Of a DNA stretch of 64,000 nt, positions 8,394 through 17,372 are shown piece after piece. Each line of letters begins with the position of its first letter. Positions within the stretch are counted from its first letter, which is position 1. This stretch comes from CAVSCR01 sp963726575 (lineage in GTDB: Bacteria; Actinomycetota; Actinomycetes; JAHEKZ01): assembly GCA_963726575.1 (NCBI GenBank), contig CAVSCR010000005.1:62001-126000 (forward strand). Reading direction: 5' to 3'. The notes under the pieces were generated by a model. The model saw only the letters and a program-made list of their open reading frames with translations, had not been told where the DNA came from and did no database searches. The position numbers and the translations under genes are program-made.

Positions 8394-10369
8394 AGCCGAA
8401 CCGCCACCTGGAGCGCCTCGAGCTCGGCCTCCTCGACAGTGCGCGGAGCCAGACAGTCACCGATGGCGTGCACCTCTCCGGTGAACCCCGACGCGCCCGC
8501 GGTGAGCTCGTCGAGGAGGCCGGTCACCGACTCGTGGCCCTGGGCCAGCACCAGCGCGGCGACGTCGCCGACCATGACCGGTTCGCCGGTCAGCTCGTGC
8601 TGCAGGTAGACGGTGTCGTCATCGGCGCCGAACAACCGCACCAGCGCGATGATCTCGACGCCGGCCCGCAATGCCGAAGTCACCATCACATCGCGGACGT
8701 ACTGCTGCAACCGCTGTCCGGCCTGGTAGCCGTTGACGGCCAGCGTGACCTTGTGGCCGGCTCTGGCCAGCCGTTCGGCGACGCCGAGGCCGATCCAGTC
8801 CGGGCGCCAGTCGGCGACCACCACTCTCCCCGACGGCAGGTCCGCGCCCTCGATCACCTGCCAGGCGTCGAACACGGGCATGGCGTCGACCAGCTCCAGC
8901 TCGGGCCGACGGGGCCGCGCCCCCGTGGCGACGACGACGACGTCAGGGTGGTCGCGGCCGATGAGCTCGGCGTCCACCTCGGTGTTGGTGAGGATCCGTA
9001 CGCGTTCGCGGTCGAGCTCGGCGAGCAGGTTGGTGACGGCACCCCCGAACTCGGCGCGGCCGGGGAGCTGCTCGGCCAGACGCACCTGACCGCCCAGTCG
9101 GCGGCCGGCCTCGTACAGGGTGACGTCGTGGCCGCGTTGGGCCGCAACCACCGCGGCCTTCATCCCGGCCGGGCCACCACCCACCACCATGACGCGCCGA
9201 CGCGCCGTGATCGGCGGCAGGTCGGCGTACTCCTGCTCACGTCCGGTCACCGGGTTCTGGATGCAGGAGATGGGGTAGCCGGCGTGGAAGTGACCGATGC
9301 AGGCCTGGTTGCAGCCGATGCAGGCGCGGATCTCTCCGGCTCGGCCCTCCACCGCCTTGCGCGGCAGCAACGGGTCGCAGATGAGCGCGCGTGTCATGGC
9401 ACACAGGTCGGCCTGCCCGGCCGCGACGACGGCCTCGGCCTCGTGCGGCTGGTTGATGCGACCAGCCACCATCACCGGCATCGACGTCACCGACTTCACC
9501 TTCGCTGCCAGTGGGGCGGTGTACGCGTTCGACTCGGTCATCGGTGGCGCGATGTGGATCGACCCGGCCAAGGTCGCCGATGTTCCGGCCACGACGCTCA
9601 CGTAGTCCAGCGAGGCGTCGGCGTCGAGTGCGCTCACCACCGCGAGTGACTCCGCAGCGTTCAGCCCGTCGTGCCCGATCTCGTCGGCGGACACGCGGAT
9701 GCCCACGACGAAGTCGCGCCCGACCTGGGCGCGTACCGCGGCGAGCACCTCGCGCAGGAAGCGTAGGCGGTTCTCGTCACTCCCTCCGTAGTGGTCGGTG
9801 CGCAGGTTCACCCGCGAGTTCAGGAACTGGGCGGGCAGATACCCGTGACTGGCCACGATCTCGACGCCATCCAGCCCCGCGGACTGGAGACGGCGCGCCG
9901 CATCTGCGTAGCCCTGCACCACGTCGGCGATCAGGGGCACGGGCATGGCCCGCGGCATCACGTGGAACCGCTCGTTGGGTACCGCCGACGGTGCCAGGGC
10001 CACGGGGAGCGAGCCGTCCTGACTCTCCATGATCTCGCGGCCGCCGTGGAACAGCTGCCCGAACAGCGCACATCCGTACGCGTGAACGACGTCGGCGAGC
10101 TGGCGATACCCGGGGATGCAAGCGTCGGTGTCGGCCATCAGCACGTGGAAGGTGTACTTCGCGCTGGGATGCACTCCGGCCACCTGCGCGACGATGAGTC
10201 CGGCGCCGCCCGCGGCACGCGCCTCGTGGTAGGCGATCAACCGATCCGTGACCTGCCCGTCGTGCGCCATCACCGTGTCATGGCCGGAGGAGAAGATGCG
10301 GTTCTTCAGCGTCACCCCGCCGACCTGAAACGGGCTGAACAGGTGGGGGAACGACGGTCCGGAGCTCAC
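8390..10369 (-). CDS. OYE-family NADH:flavin oxidoreductase / 2,4-dienoyl-CoA reductase-like
   Basis: A 659-residue flavoprotein. Residues 1-340 form the FMN TIM barrel of the Old Yellow Enzyme family (GQLFHGGREIM, then VASHGYLPAQFLNSRVNLRT and DHYGGSDENR). Residues about 345-375 hold a Cys cluster CIGCNQACIGHFHAGYPISC for a 4Fe-4S centre. Residues about 395-640 carry the FAD/NAD fold starting VMVVGGGPAGMKAAVVAAQ. This is the FadH layout; relatives also include trimethylamine dehydrogenase and mycofactocin-linked enzymes. No mycofactocin genes are nearby, so the physiological substrate stays open. Confidence 0.85.
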   Translation of the reverse strand: MSSGPSFPHLFSPFQVGGVTLKNRIFSSGHDTVMAHDGQVTDRLIAYHEARAAGGAGLIVAQVAGVHPSAKYTFHVLMADTDACIPGYRQLADVVHAYGCALFGQLFHGGREIMESQDGSLPVALAPSAVPNERFHVMPRAMPVPLIADVVQGYADAARRLQSAGLDGVEIVASHGYLPAQFLNSRVNLRTDHYGGSDENRLRFLREVLAAVRAQVGRDFVVGIRVSADEIGHDGLNAAESLAVVSALDADASLDYVSVVAGTSATLAGSIHIAPPMTESNAYTAPLAAKVKSVTSMPVMVAGRINQPHEAEAVVAAGQADLCAMTRALICDPLLPRKAVEGRAGEIRACIGCNQACIGHFHAGYPISCIQNPVTGREQEYADLPPITARRRVMVVGGGPAGMKAAVVAAQRGHDVTLYEAGRRLGGQVRLAEQLPGRAEFGGAVTNLLAELDRERVRILTNTEVDAELIGRDHPDVVVVATGARPRRPELELVDAMPVFDAWQVIEGADLPSGRVVVADWRPDWIGLGVAERLARAGHKVTLAVNGYQAGQRLQQYVRDVMVTSALRAGVEIIALVRLFGADDDTVYLQHELTGEPVMVGDVAALVLAQGHESVTGLLDELTAGASGFTGEVHAIGDCLAPRTVEEAELEALQVAVRL

Positions 10370-10422
10370 TCGCGCAGGCTAGTTGCTCGTGCCCGCGCAG
10401 GCGGGTGGGGGAGGATCGCAAC

Positions 10423-11262
10423 GTGGAGCCCTTGCTGATCGGTGCCGAGACGCTCAGCGGTCAACTGGTTGACCCGACGCAGCGACCGACCGTGCTGGAC
10501 GTGCGATGGTCGCTGGCCGGACCCGAGCGGGAGGCGTATCTCGCTGGTCACGTGCCCGGTGCGGTCTTCTGCAACCTCGATCGTGATCTCGCCGCGCCTG
10601 CGGGGCCTGCTGGACGCCATCCGCTCCCCGACGCGGTCAGCTTCGGCGCCGCGATGCGACGTCTGGGTGTCAGTCGCATTCGCACCGTGGTCGTGTACGA
10701 CGGCGCCGACTCGACTGCGGCGGCCCGCGCCTGGTGGTGCCTGCGGTACTTCGGACACCCGCACGTGCGCGTCCTCGACGGCGGATGGTCGTCGTGGGTG
10801 ATCCAAGGACTTCCGCAGCAGGTCGGCGAGACACCAATCACGAGCGGCGACTTCGAGCCGATCGCCGGAGGGCTGCCCGTGGTCGACGCGAGCGGCGCGG
10901 CCGACGTGGCCAGGCGCGGGTTCCTGGTCGACGTCCGCGTGCCGGCTCGGTACCGCGCCGAGGTGGAGCCGATCGACCTCGTGGCCGGTCATGTGCCCGG
11001 CGCGGTGAATCTGCCGACCGGCGGCAACGTCGATGCGGCCGGCCGCTTCCGTTCCGTCGGGGAGCTGCGGCGCAGGTTCGCCGACGCCGGGGTGCTCACG
11101 GCGACGCCCGTCGCCGTCTACTGCGGATCCGGCGTCACGGCGGCACACACAGTGCTGGCGTTGGCGTTGGTGGGTCAGCCTGCCGCGCTCTATGCCGGCT
11201 CCTGGAGTGAGTGGATCAGCGATCCGCGGCGGTCGGTGGCTACCGGTCCGCAGCCGGGTTGA
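10423..11262 (+). CDS. sseA: 3-mercaptopyruvate / thiosulfate sulfurtransferase
   Basis: A tandem rhodanese protein of 279 residues. The N-terminal inactive half includes RPTVLDVRWSLAG and GHVPGAVFCNLDRDLAA. The C-terminal half has VAVYCGSGVTAAHTVLALAL, whose CGSGVTA loop with the persulfide-forming Cys is characteristic of mercaptopyruvate sulfurtransferases. It transfers sulfur from 3-mercaptopyruvate or thiosulfate to an acceptor such as cyanide or a thiol. The GTG at 10423 is preferred over the GTG at 10405 because GGGGGAGGA (about 10405-10413) then serves as ribosome site. The gene ends 1 bp from the convergent sepH. Confidence 0.88.
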   Translation: MEPLLIGAETLSGQLVDPTQRPTVLDVRWSLAGPEREAYLAGHVPGAVFCNLDRDLAAPAGPAGRHPLPDAVSFGAAMRRLGVSRIRTVVVYDGADSTAAARAWWCLRYFGHPHVRVLDGGWSSWVIQGLPQQVGETPITSGDFEPIAGGLPVVDASGAADVARRGFLVDVRVPARYRAEVEPIDLVAGHVPGAVNLPTGGNVDAAGRFRSVGELRRRFADAGVLTATPVAVYCGSGVTAAHTVLALALVGQPAALYAGSWSEWISDPRRSVATGPQPG

Positions 11263-11263
11263 G

Positions 11264-12182
11264 CTACTCGGGCTTGCGCGAGCCGAACAGGATCTCGTCC
11301 CAGCTGGGCACGCTGGCTCGTGGCTTGCGCCCACTCGACTCCGGTTCGGTCGCGGCTTCGGTGTCGGTGTCGATGTCGGGGTCCCGCGCCGAGGCCCGCG
11401 CCGGGGTCCGCATCCGCGTCGGCTTCGGCGCCGATGTCATCGTCAGCAGCGTCCAAGGCATGCTCGACCTCGTCGAACAGGCCGATGTCGACCGGTGCGG
11501 GCGCCGCATCGTCGACCGTCTCGAGGTCGAACACCTCGTCGGGATCCGGCACCGTCGCCTTCTTCTTACGACCCGAACCGATCGGGTGCACCGACGCGGC
11601 CGGCGTGGAGGCCGGCTCGGGCGCGTCGTCGGTGAGCCAGCGGGCCTCGTCGTCGTCGGCTGTGACCAGCGTGCGGGCCGGATCGAACACCCACTGTGCG
11701 GTGCGCATCGCCCCTTCCAGCGGATAGCTGACGGTGAGCTCCCAGCTGCCGTCGTCGCGCCGCCACGAGTCCCAGTCCAGAGTGCTGCGCGAGACACCGT
11801 GTTCCTCCAGGCGGGCCACCACGAGCTGGCCGAGCAGCTCGACGGCGCCGTCGCGCCGAACGCCCGCCGCCTGTCCGGCTTGCGCCATGTGCTCGCGCTC
11901 GTACAGCACGGGTACGGCGTAGCGCTCCACGCGCTCGACGCTGATGCCTGCTTCGGTGGCCACTTCCTCGGCGGTGCGACCGGAGCGGATGCGGGCCTGG
12001 ATCTCGGCCGGTCGCAGCCGGCTCTCCGTCTCGATCTGCAGTTGTCCCAGTCGCGAGCGATCGCCACGCACAGCGGCGGTGAGCCGGTCGTCGATGCGAA
12101 GTTGCACGCGCTGACCGTCGGGAAGCTCCAGTACCACGCCCGTGGCGTCGTCGTTGAGCCCTACCAGTCGGGCGTCACGCAT
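11264..12182 (-). CDS. sepH: Septation protein SepH, interrupted by one frameshift
   Basis: SepH (formerly DUF3071) stimulates FtsZ assembly in actinobacteria. The start MRDARLVGLNDDATG at 12182 has a GAGGGAGG ribosome site. The N-terminal DUF3071 region with a helix-turn-helix (GRTAEEVATEAGISVERVER) spans about residues 1-170, followed by an acidic linker. The signature C-terminus SVPSWDEILFGSRKPE lies in a different frame, reached by removing one base at the four-G run 11378-11381 (CCCC on the coding strand); this gives a 305-residue product of normal layout. Without correction the protein would read through into out-of-frame sequence to about 11190. A sequencing error or +1 slippage at the CCCC run are alternatives to true disruption. 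Confidence 0.85.
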
Positions 12183-12366
12183 GACGTGGACGGCCTCCCT
12201 CGACACGTGGTGTACGCGGCCGGACGTGCCCGGCCGGATCTGGCCCCATCCTGGCCGAGCCGAGGACCGGGTGCCACACCGGGTCCTGAGCGTGGCGCTG
12301 CGTGTGCCCGTGCGGGCGAACCTGGATTCTTCGCCGCAGTGATCAACCTGTGACAATGGGGCGACC

Positions 12367-13104
12367 ATGAGCGGCCAACGCAACCGAGTGCAGATCAGCG
12401 TGGTGCAGGTGGTCGCCGGCGCGGCGGCCGCAGCCACGGCAGCCTTCGGTGCCTCCATCTCCGGCGTCGGTGGCACGGTCATCGGTGCGGCGCTCGTGAG
12501 TGCGACCTTCACGGTCTTGTTCGCGGTCTACGAGCACTCGTTGCGGCGGGCCAGAGGGCGACTCGCCCTCGCCGCGCGACCCACGGAGCTGATTCCGATG
12601 GTGTCCCCCGTCGCAGTGGCGCCGGCCGAGTCGGCCATCCCCGACGACGCCGGAGCGGACGACTCGCCCGTCGACGCCGAGGTGACGTTGGAGATGGTCA
12701 TCGCCAACCAGGACCCGTTGGGACTGGAGGGAAACGACGGCTACCACTGGCGCCGCATCACCCTGGTCGCGTTGGCCGTCTTCGGGGCGGCCATGGCGTT
12801 CGTGACGATGTTCGAGCTGATCACCGGTCGGCCCCTTGCCTCACTGTTCGGCCACGATGTGAGTGGCACCACCATCGTGCGGGTCTTCCGTCCGCAGCCG
12901 GCGCCGACCGTGACCCAGACGGTGGCGCCAACACCGACGCCAACGCCGAGTACGACGACGACGCCCTCGCCCACCCCGACCCCCACTGCGACGACGACGC
13001 CGACGCCCACGCCGAGTACGACGACGACGCCCTCGCCCACCCCGACCCCCACCACGAGCCGCAGTCCGACGTCCACACCCACGCCGAGCGCCAGTCGCAG
13101 CTAG
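12367..13104 (+). CDS. Membrane protein with Thr/Pro-rich C-terminal tail
   Basis: Not recognised as a named family. The 245-residue protein has two hydrophobic segments near residues 10-55 (including ISVVQVVAGAAAAATAAFG), an acidic middle, a further membrane helix at about 138-162 (ITLVALAVFGAAMAFVTMFE), and a long tail of PTPTPSTTTTPSPTPTP type from about residue 180. Such tails usually lie outside the membrane and act as flexible wall-spanning or glycosylated linkers. It is divergent from sepH, with 184 bp between the starts, and may be a cell-envelope protein; function is unknown. Confidence 0.75.
   Translation: MSGQRNRVQISVVQVVAGAAAAATAAFGASISGVGGTVIGAALVSATFTVLFAVYEHSLRRARGRLALAARPTELIPMVSPVAVAPAESAIPDDAGADDSPVDAEVTLEMVIANQDPLGLEGNDGYHWRRITLVALAVFGAAMAFVTMFELITGRPLASLFGHDVSGTTIVRVFRPQPAPTVTQTVAPTPTPTPSTTTTPSPTPTPTATTTPTPTPSTTTTPSPTPTPTTSRSPTSTPTPSASRS
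12943..13052 (+). repeat. Near-exact 44-bp direct repeat with 66-bp period
   Basis: Two copies, 12943-12986 and 13009-13052, are identical by eye, beginning ACGCCGAGTACGACGACGAC and ending CACCCCGACCCCCAC. They encode the Thr/Pro tail of the surrounding gene. The 66-bp period keeps the frame, so copy number can change without disrupting the protein. This looks like slippage-prone coding repeat rather than a regulatory element. Confidence 0.85.
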
Positions 13105-13125
13105 GTCGGCAGTGGGCTCGGCGGT

Positions 13126-14328
13126 TCAGGCGGTGGCCGTGAGCACTGAGGGTCGGCGGAACCACGGTTGACCCAGCACCGCGAACCCCACCGACAACGC
13201 TGCAGCGGCGATGCCGACCCAGAACCCGGCCTGTGGTCCATGCCGGTCGACCATGATCCCGGACAACGCCGTGCCGACCGCGAAACCGACGCTCAGCGAC
13301 GCCGTGACCCACGTCAGGCCTTCGGTCAGCTGTCCGGCAGGAACGAGCTGGTCGACGAGGGCGAAACCGGCGATCAGCGCAGGCGAGATCGCGAACCCGC
13401 CGAGCAGCAGCAGCATCGCTACCGGCGCCAGTCCCGACGTGAGCGGCAAGGGCAACAGGAGCAGCGTCATCGCCACCGTGGCCACCAGGAGTTGGCGCCC
13501 CAGCGGTGGGCCGCGGTGCAGGCCGCCGACCACGAGGCCCGCGACCATGCTGCTGACCGACCAGATCGCCAGAACGAACCCCGCGACGCCGGTGTGCCCC
13601 TCGCCTCGTGCCAGGGCGATCACGGCCACCTCGATGCCTGCGAACACCCCGCCGAGCACGGCCATCGTGGCCAGGAGCGGCAGCAGGCCGGGGAGCCGCC
13701 ACACGGGCGGGCCGGAGCGGGTACTGATCCCGCTCGGTGGCGGCTCCGTGTGTCGCTGCGCCAAGAAGGCGGCGGTGCCGGCAGCTCCCAGCAGCATCGT
13801 GAACAGCACTGCCTGAGGGGCCCCGAGGCCAACCGCACACAGCGTCGCCATCGGTGGGCCGATCACGAAGATGAGCTCGTCGACCACGGACTCCCACGAG
13901 TACGCGGTTCGGATCAGCGGTCCGGCGGGCAGGACGTAGGTCCAGCGACGACGCACGAGCGAGCCGACGGCCGGCAGCGCTGCGCCGCAGATCGCGGCTG
14001 CTACGTACCAAGTCCAGCGCGAGGCCCCACTGACGACGAGCAGGACCAGCGCGATCACAAAACCGATGTGAACCAGCAATTGCGGTCCGACCACGGCGAG
14101 CTGCCCGCGTCGATCGACCCAGCGCGCGATCAACGGCGCCACGAACGCGCCGGCCAGCGCCCAGGTGGCATCGACCGTGCCGGCGACGCCGTAGGAGTCC
14201 GTGTAGCTCACGACGAGAAGCACCAGCGCGACGCCACCCATGGCCAGTGGCAGACGACCGACGAAGGCAGCGGATGAGAACCCCGGCCCGCCCGGGGTCC
14301 GGATCAACTGGACGTACCGGCTGGCCAC
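13126..14328 (-). CDS. MFS transporter
   Basis: A 400-residue protein with about twelve hydrophobic helices and the loop GAFVAPLIARWVDRRGQLAV after helix 2, typical of major facilitator proteins of the drug-efflux or YcaD-like kind. No binding-site feature identifies the substrate. It diverges from the ferrochelatase gene across 72 bp, a common arrangement, but a functional link to haem is not implied by the sequence. Confidence 0.82.
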   Translation of the reverse strand: MASRYVQLIRTPGGPGFSSAAFVGRLPLAMGGVALVLLVVSYTDSYGVAGTVDATWALAGAFVAPLIARWVDRRGQLAVVGPQLLVHIGFVIALVLLVVSGASRWTWYVAAAICGAALPAVGSLVRRRWTYVLPAGPLIRTAYSWESVVDELIFVIGPPMATLCAVGLGAPQAVLFTMLLGAAGTAAFLAQRHTEPPPSGISTRSGPPVWRLPGLLPLLATMAVLGGVFAGIEVAVIALARGEGHTGVAGFVLAIWSVSSMVAGLVVGGLHRGPPLGRQLLVATVAMTLLLLPLPLTSGLAPVAMLLLLGGFAISPALIAGFALVDQLVPAGQLTEGLTWVTASLSVGFAVGTALSGIMVDRHGPQAGFWVGIAAAALSVGFAVLGQPWFRRPSVLTATA

Positions 14329-14400
14329 GTCGCGACGCTAGCGGAACCGAGCTCAACGCCTCGACTGTCGCCTGCGTCGAGCGGCTGTCAAGATCAGCGC

Positions 14401-15489
14401 ATGACGCAGTACGACGCGCTGCTGCTCGTCTCGTTCGGTGGCCCCGAGGGTCCGGACGACGTCATGCCGTTCCTGCAGAACGTGACGCGAGGTCGCAACA
14501 TCCCCGCCGACCGGCTGCGCGAGGTGGGTCGTCACTACGACCACTTCGGTGGGGTCTCTCCGATCAACGCGCAGAACCGTGCGCTGCTCGCGGCGATCCA
14601 GGACGAGTTCGCGCGGCATGACGTGCACCTGCCGGTGTACTGGGGCAACCGCAACTGGCACCCCATGCTCGACGAGATCCTGCTGACCATGCATGCGGAC
14701 GGAGTGCGCAAGGTCCTGGCCTTCTTCACCTCCGCGTACTCCTCCTACTCGGGTTGTCGCCAGTACCGCGAGAACCTGGCCGGGGCGATGGCCGATGGCG
14801 ACCTGAGTGGCGACGTCACCATCGACCGCGTCGGCCCTTACTTCAACCACCCCGGATTCGTCGAACCGTTTGTCGACTCGACCGTGCTCGCGCTGGAGGA
14901 GCTTCCGGTACACCGCCGAGCCGAGGCACACCTTCTCTTCACCACCCACTCGCTCCCACAGGCATTCGCAGACGCGAGTGGTGACGGCAGTGATCTGACG
15001 CCCGGCGGTTCCTACGTCGCCCAGCACCGTCAGGTCGCCGCGTGGGTGGCGACGGCCGTGGCACGACGCACCGGAGTCGTCCGTCCGTGGTCGCTTGCCT
15101 TCCAGAGTCGAAGCGGTCCTCCGGAACAGGCGTGGCTGGAGCCCGACGTCGGCGACCAACTCGAGGCGTTGACCCGCGACGGCGTGGGTGCCGTGGTGTT
15201 CGTTCCCATCGGGTTCGTCTCCGACCACGTCGAGGTGCTGTGGGACCTCGACGTGCAGGCGGCCGGACGCGCCGAGGACCTGCACCTGGCGCACGTCCGC
15301 GCGGCGACCCCCGGCACCGACGCCCGCTTTGCCGCCATGGTGCGGGGACTCGTCGGGGAGCGAGTCGAGGACGTGCCTGCCGATCACCGGTTGCGGATCG
15401 GGGGGACCTTGGCCGCGCCCGATCGCTGCCCGCGGGGCTGCTGCGCCAACCTGCGAGGCCCGACCGCGGCCGTGGCCGGGCAGGACTAG
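14401..15489 (+). CDS. cpfC: Coproporphyrin III ferrochelatase
   Basis: Inserts Fe2+ into coproporphyrin III to give coprohaem, the penultimate step of the actinobacterial haem route. The 362-residue sequence starts ALLLVSFGGPEGPDDVMPFL and carries the catalytic His in LLFTTHSLPQAF, the metal-site Glu in FQSRSGPPEQAWLEPD, and C-terminal Cys residues in RCPRGCCANLRG. Together with the Cys of SGCRQYREN these resemble the 2Fe-2S ligands of mycobacterial ferrochelatase. ChdC and CgoX in the same window support the coproporphyrin-dependent assignment. It is followed 9 bp downstream by the inositol-phosphatase gene. Confidence 0.93.
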   Translation: MTQYDALLLVSFGGPEGPDDVMPFLQNVTRGRNIPADRLREVGRHYDHFGGVSPINAQNRALLAAIQDEFARHDVHLPVYWGNRNWHPMLDEILLTMHADGVRKVLAFFTSAYSSYSGCRQYRENLAGAMADGDLSGDVTIDRVGPYFNHPGFVEPFVDSTVLALEELPVHRRAEAHLLFTTHSLPQAFADASGDGSDLTPGGSYVAQHRQVAAWVATAVARRTGVVRPWSLAFQSRSGPPEQAWLEPDVGDQLEALTRDGVGAVVFVPIGFVSDHVEVLWDLDVQAAGRAEDLHLAHVRAATPGTDARFAAMVRGLVGERVEDVPADHRLRIGGTLAAPDRCPRGCCANLRGPTAAVAGQD

Positions 15490-15498
15490 CGTCGGCTC

Positions 15499-16275
15499 GT
15501 GGCCGTCGAGGAGCTGCTGGCCCTGGCCCGCGACGCGGCGACCGTCGCCGGCGAGCTGCTGCGTGGTGGCCAAGCCGGTGTGAGCGTTTCGGCCACCAAG
15601 TCGACGCCCACCGATGTCGTGACCGTCATGGACACCGCGTCGGAGGCGCTGTTGCGGGCCACCGTGCTCGCGGCGCGGCCGGACGACGCGATCCTGGGCG
15701 AGGAAGCCGGCGAGCGGCCGGGCACCTCCGGCGTGCGATGGGTGCTCGACCCCCTGGACGGCACGGTCAACTACCTGTACGGGTTGCCGGGCTGGGCGGT
15801 CAGCGTGGCCGTCGAGGTGGACGGGGAGGCAGTCGCGGGCGTGGTCGATGTGCCCACATGGCAGTGCCAGTTCTGGGCGATCCGCGGCGGAGGCGCCTGG
15901 GTGAACAGCCAAGCGTTGACGCCGACGTCGGTGGCCGACCTGGGCCAGGCGCTGGTGGCGACCGGTTTCGGCTACGACCAGCGACGCCGGACCCAGCAGG
16001 CGGCCGCCCTGCAGTACGTGCTGCCGCGGGTGCGCGATGTGCGCCGCTTCGGGGCCGCCGCTGCCGACCTGTGCCTGCTCGCTGCGGGTCGAGTCGATGC
16101 CTACTTCGAACGCGGGCTGGCTCCGTGGGACCTGGCGGCGGGCCGGCTGATCGCCCTCGAGTCCGGCGCCGTGGTCGAAGTGCTCCCCGACAGCGATCGG
16201 GGGGACCTGGTGCTCGGCGCCGGCCCGGCGCTCTTCGACGCGTTCGCCGACCTGCTCAACACGGCCGACGCGTAG
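15499..16275 (+). CDS. Inositol monophosphatase family protein
   Basis: A 258-residue Mg2+-dependent phosphatase with all three metal-site motifs: ILGEEAGERPG (about residue 70), WVLDPLDGTVNYLYG (about 83) and APWDLAAGRLIALESG (about 213). Family members hydrolyse inositol phosphates, histidinol phosphate or related substrates; this copy occupies the position of M. tuberculosis suhB next to the DUF4193-dut block. GTG start, 9 bp after cpfC, so probable cotranscription. Substrate preference is inference. Confidence 0.88.
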   Translation: MAVEELLALARDAATVAGELLRGGQAGVSVSATKSTPTDVVTVMDTASEALLRATVLAARPDDAILGEEAGERPGTSGVRWVLDPLDGTVNYLYGLPGWAVSVAVEVDGEAVAGVVDVPTWQCQFWAIRGGGAWVNSQALTPTSVADLGQALVATGFGYDQRRRTQQAAALQYVLPRVRDVRRFGAAAADLCLLAAGRVDAYFERGLAPWDLAAGRLIALESGAVVEVLPDSDRGDLVLGAGPALFDAFADLLNTADA

Positions 16276-16288
16276 GTTCTGCTCATCC

Positions 16289-16807
16289 TCAGTCCAGCCG
16301 GCGCAGCGCGGTGCGGTACTCGGTGGCGTTGTCGACGTAGCGCCGGACCGAGTCGGCGAAGGCGTCGGGTGCGACGGCGTCGGGCCGGATCCGCGCCGGT
16401 ACCCCGAGCGCCACTGCGCGGGACGGCACGTCCAGCCCTGGGCCGACCACAGCGCCGGCCGCCACAAGGGCACCCGTGCGGATCCTGGCGCGATGCAGCA
16501 CCACCGAGCCGCTGCCGATCAGGCAGTGATCCTCCACCACGCAGCCCTCGAGGTGGGCCAGGTGGCCGACCACGCAGGCGGCCCCGATCACGGTGGGCAG
16601 CTCGGCGGTGGCGTGCACCACTGCGCCGTCCTGGATCGAGGTCTGGGCGCCCACGGTGATGGCGCCGTAGTCGCCGCGCAGCACGGCCCCTGGCCAGACG
16701 CTGGCCCCGGCCCCGAGCTGCACCTGGCCGATCACGACGGCCTCAGGGTGGACGTAGGCGTCCGGGTGGACCTGCGGGACCCGTTCGCCCAGGGCGTACA
16801 CCACCAT
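16289..16807 (-). CDS. Gamma-carbonic-anhydrase-like left-handed beta-helix protein
   Basis: A 172-residue hexapeptide-repeat protein (VIGQVQLGAGASVWPGAVLR, then GDYGAITVGAQTSIQDGAVV). Two zinc-type His are visible in AVVHATAE and VVGHLAHLEGC. The third canonical His of the GHxxxxH motif is Glu here, with a His moved to +3 (GHLAHLEGC), as in several actinobacterial relatives, so true carbonic anhydrase activity is doubtful. The start at 16807 has AGGTGA 5 nt upstream; the GTG at 16816 is less likely. Confidence 0.82.
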   Translation of the reverse strand: MVVYALGERVPQVHPDAYVHPEAVVIGQVQLGAGASVWPGAVLRGDYGAITVGAQTSIQDGAVVHATAELPTVIGAACVVGHLAHLEGCVVEDHCLIGSGSVVLHRARIRTGALVAAGAVVGPGLDVPSRAVALGVPARIRPDAVAPDAFADSVRRYVDNATEYRTALRRLD

Positions 16808-17062
16808 GGATTTCACCTGTCATTTGCCGTGTTGTCCTGGCATCGCGACCCGCGACCGGGCACCATCCAACTCCGCAGCCTCCCCGCGCCAGGACCCGCG
16901 GGGCAACCCCCACTGGAGCTCCGTGGCCCGGTCGGGCACAATCGGCGCCCCGGACGGGCGTGAATCACAGGTTCGGGATTATTTCGGCGTGGCTGGCTTG
17001 TTCACAGGGCGCTGCAGGCCCAACCGGGCGCGGCACCCGCACAGCAGGAGGCATCTGCACAG

Positions 17063-17359
17063 ATGGCGACCGACTACGACACCCCTCGCAAGACCGACGA
17101 CGAGCTCGACTCCGACAGCCTCGAGGAGCTCAAGGCGCGGCGGGCTGATCTTGCCGCGTCCTCGGTCGATGTCGACGAGACGGAGTTGGCCGAGAACCTG
17201 GAGCTGCCCGGCGCCGACCTGTCGGGCGAGGAGCTCACGGTGCGGGTCATTCCCCGCCAGGCCGACGAGTTCACGTGCAGCCGGTGCTTCCTCGTTCACC
17301 ACCGCAGCCAGCTGGCCAAGCAGGACAAGGGTCAGCCGGTCTGCCGCGACTGCGCGTAG
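17063..17359 (+). CDS. DUF4193 zinc-ribbon-like protein
   Basis: A 98-residue actinobacteria-specific protein: MATDYDTPRKTDDELDSDSL at the start, an acidic middle, and a C-terminal four-Cys module (FTCSRCFLVHHRSQLAKQD and PVCRDCA) that probably binds zinc. An excellent CAGGAGG site sits 12 bp before the ATG. The role is unknown; it is conserved next to dut across the phylum and is usually strongly expressed. The 255 bp upstream (16808-17062) hold no other gene that I can see, so the promoter must lie there. Confidence 0.88.
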   Translation: MATDYDTPRKTDDELDSDSLEELKARRADLAASSVDVDETELAENLELPGADLSGEELTVRVIPRQADEFTCSRCFLVHHRSQLAKQDKGQPVCRDCA

Positions 17360-17372
17360 GACGTCTCCGCGG

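Noticed and set aside
11264..12182. Programmed frameshifting as the established explanation in sepH
   Set aside because: The CCC-C site would permit +1 slippage, but known SepH proteins are read in one frame, so an indel or sequencing error is simpler. Kept only as an option in the finding.
14353..16473. Reverse-strand open frame of 706 codons across cpfC and the inositol phosphatase
   Set aside because: It is the antisense shadow of two clearly conserved genes; its translation is low-complexity, rich in Arg/Gly/His, with no family motifs. High GC produces such long spurious frames.
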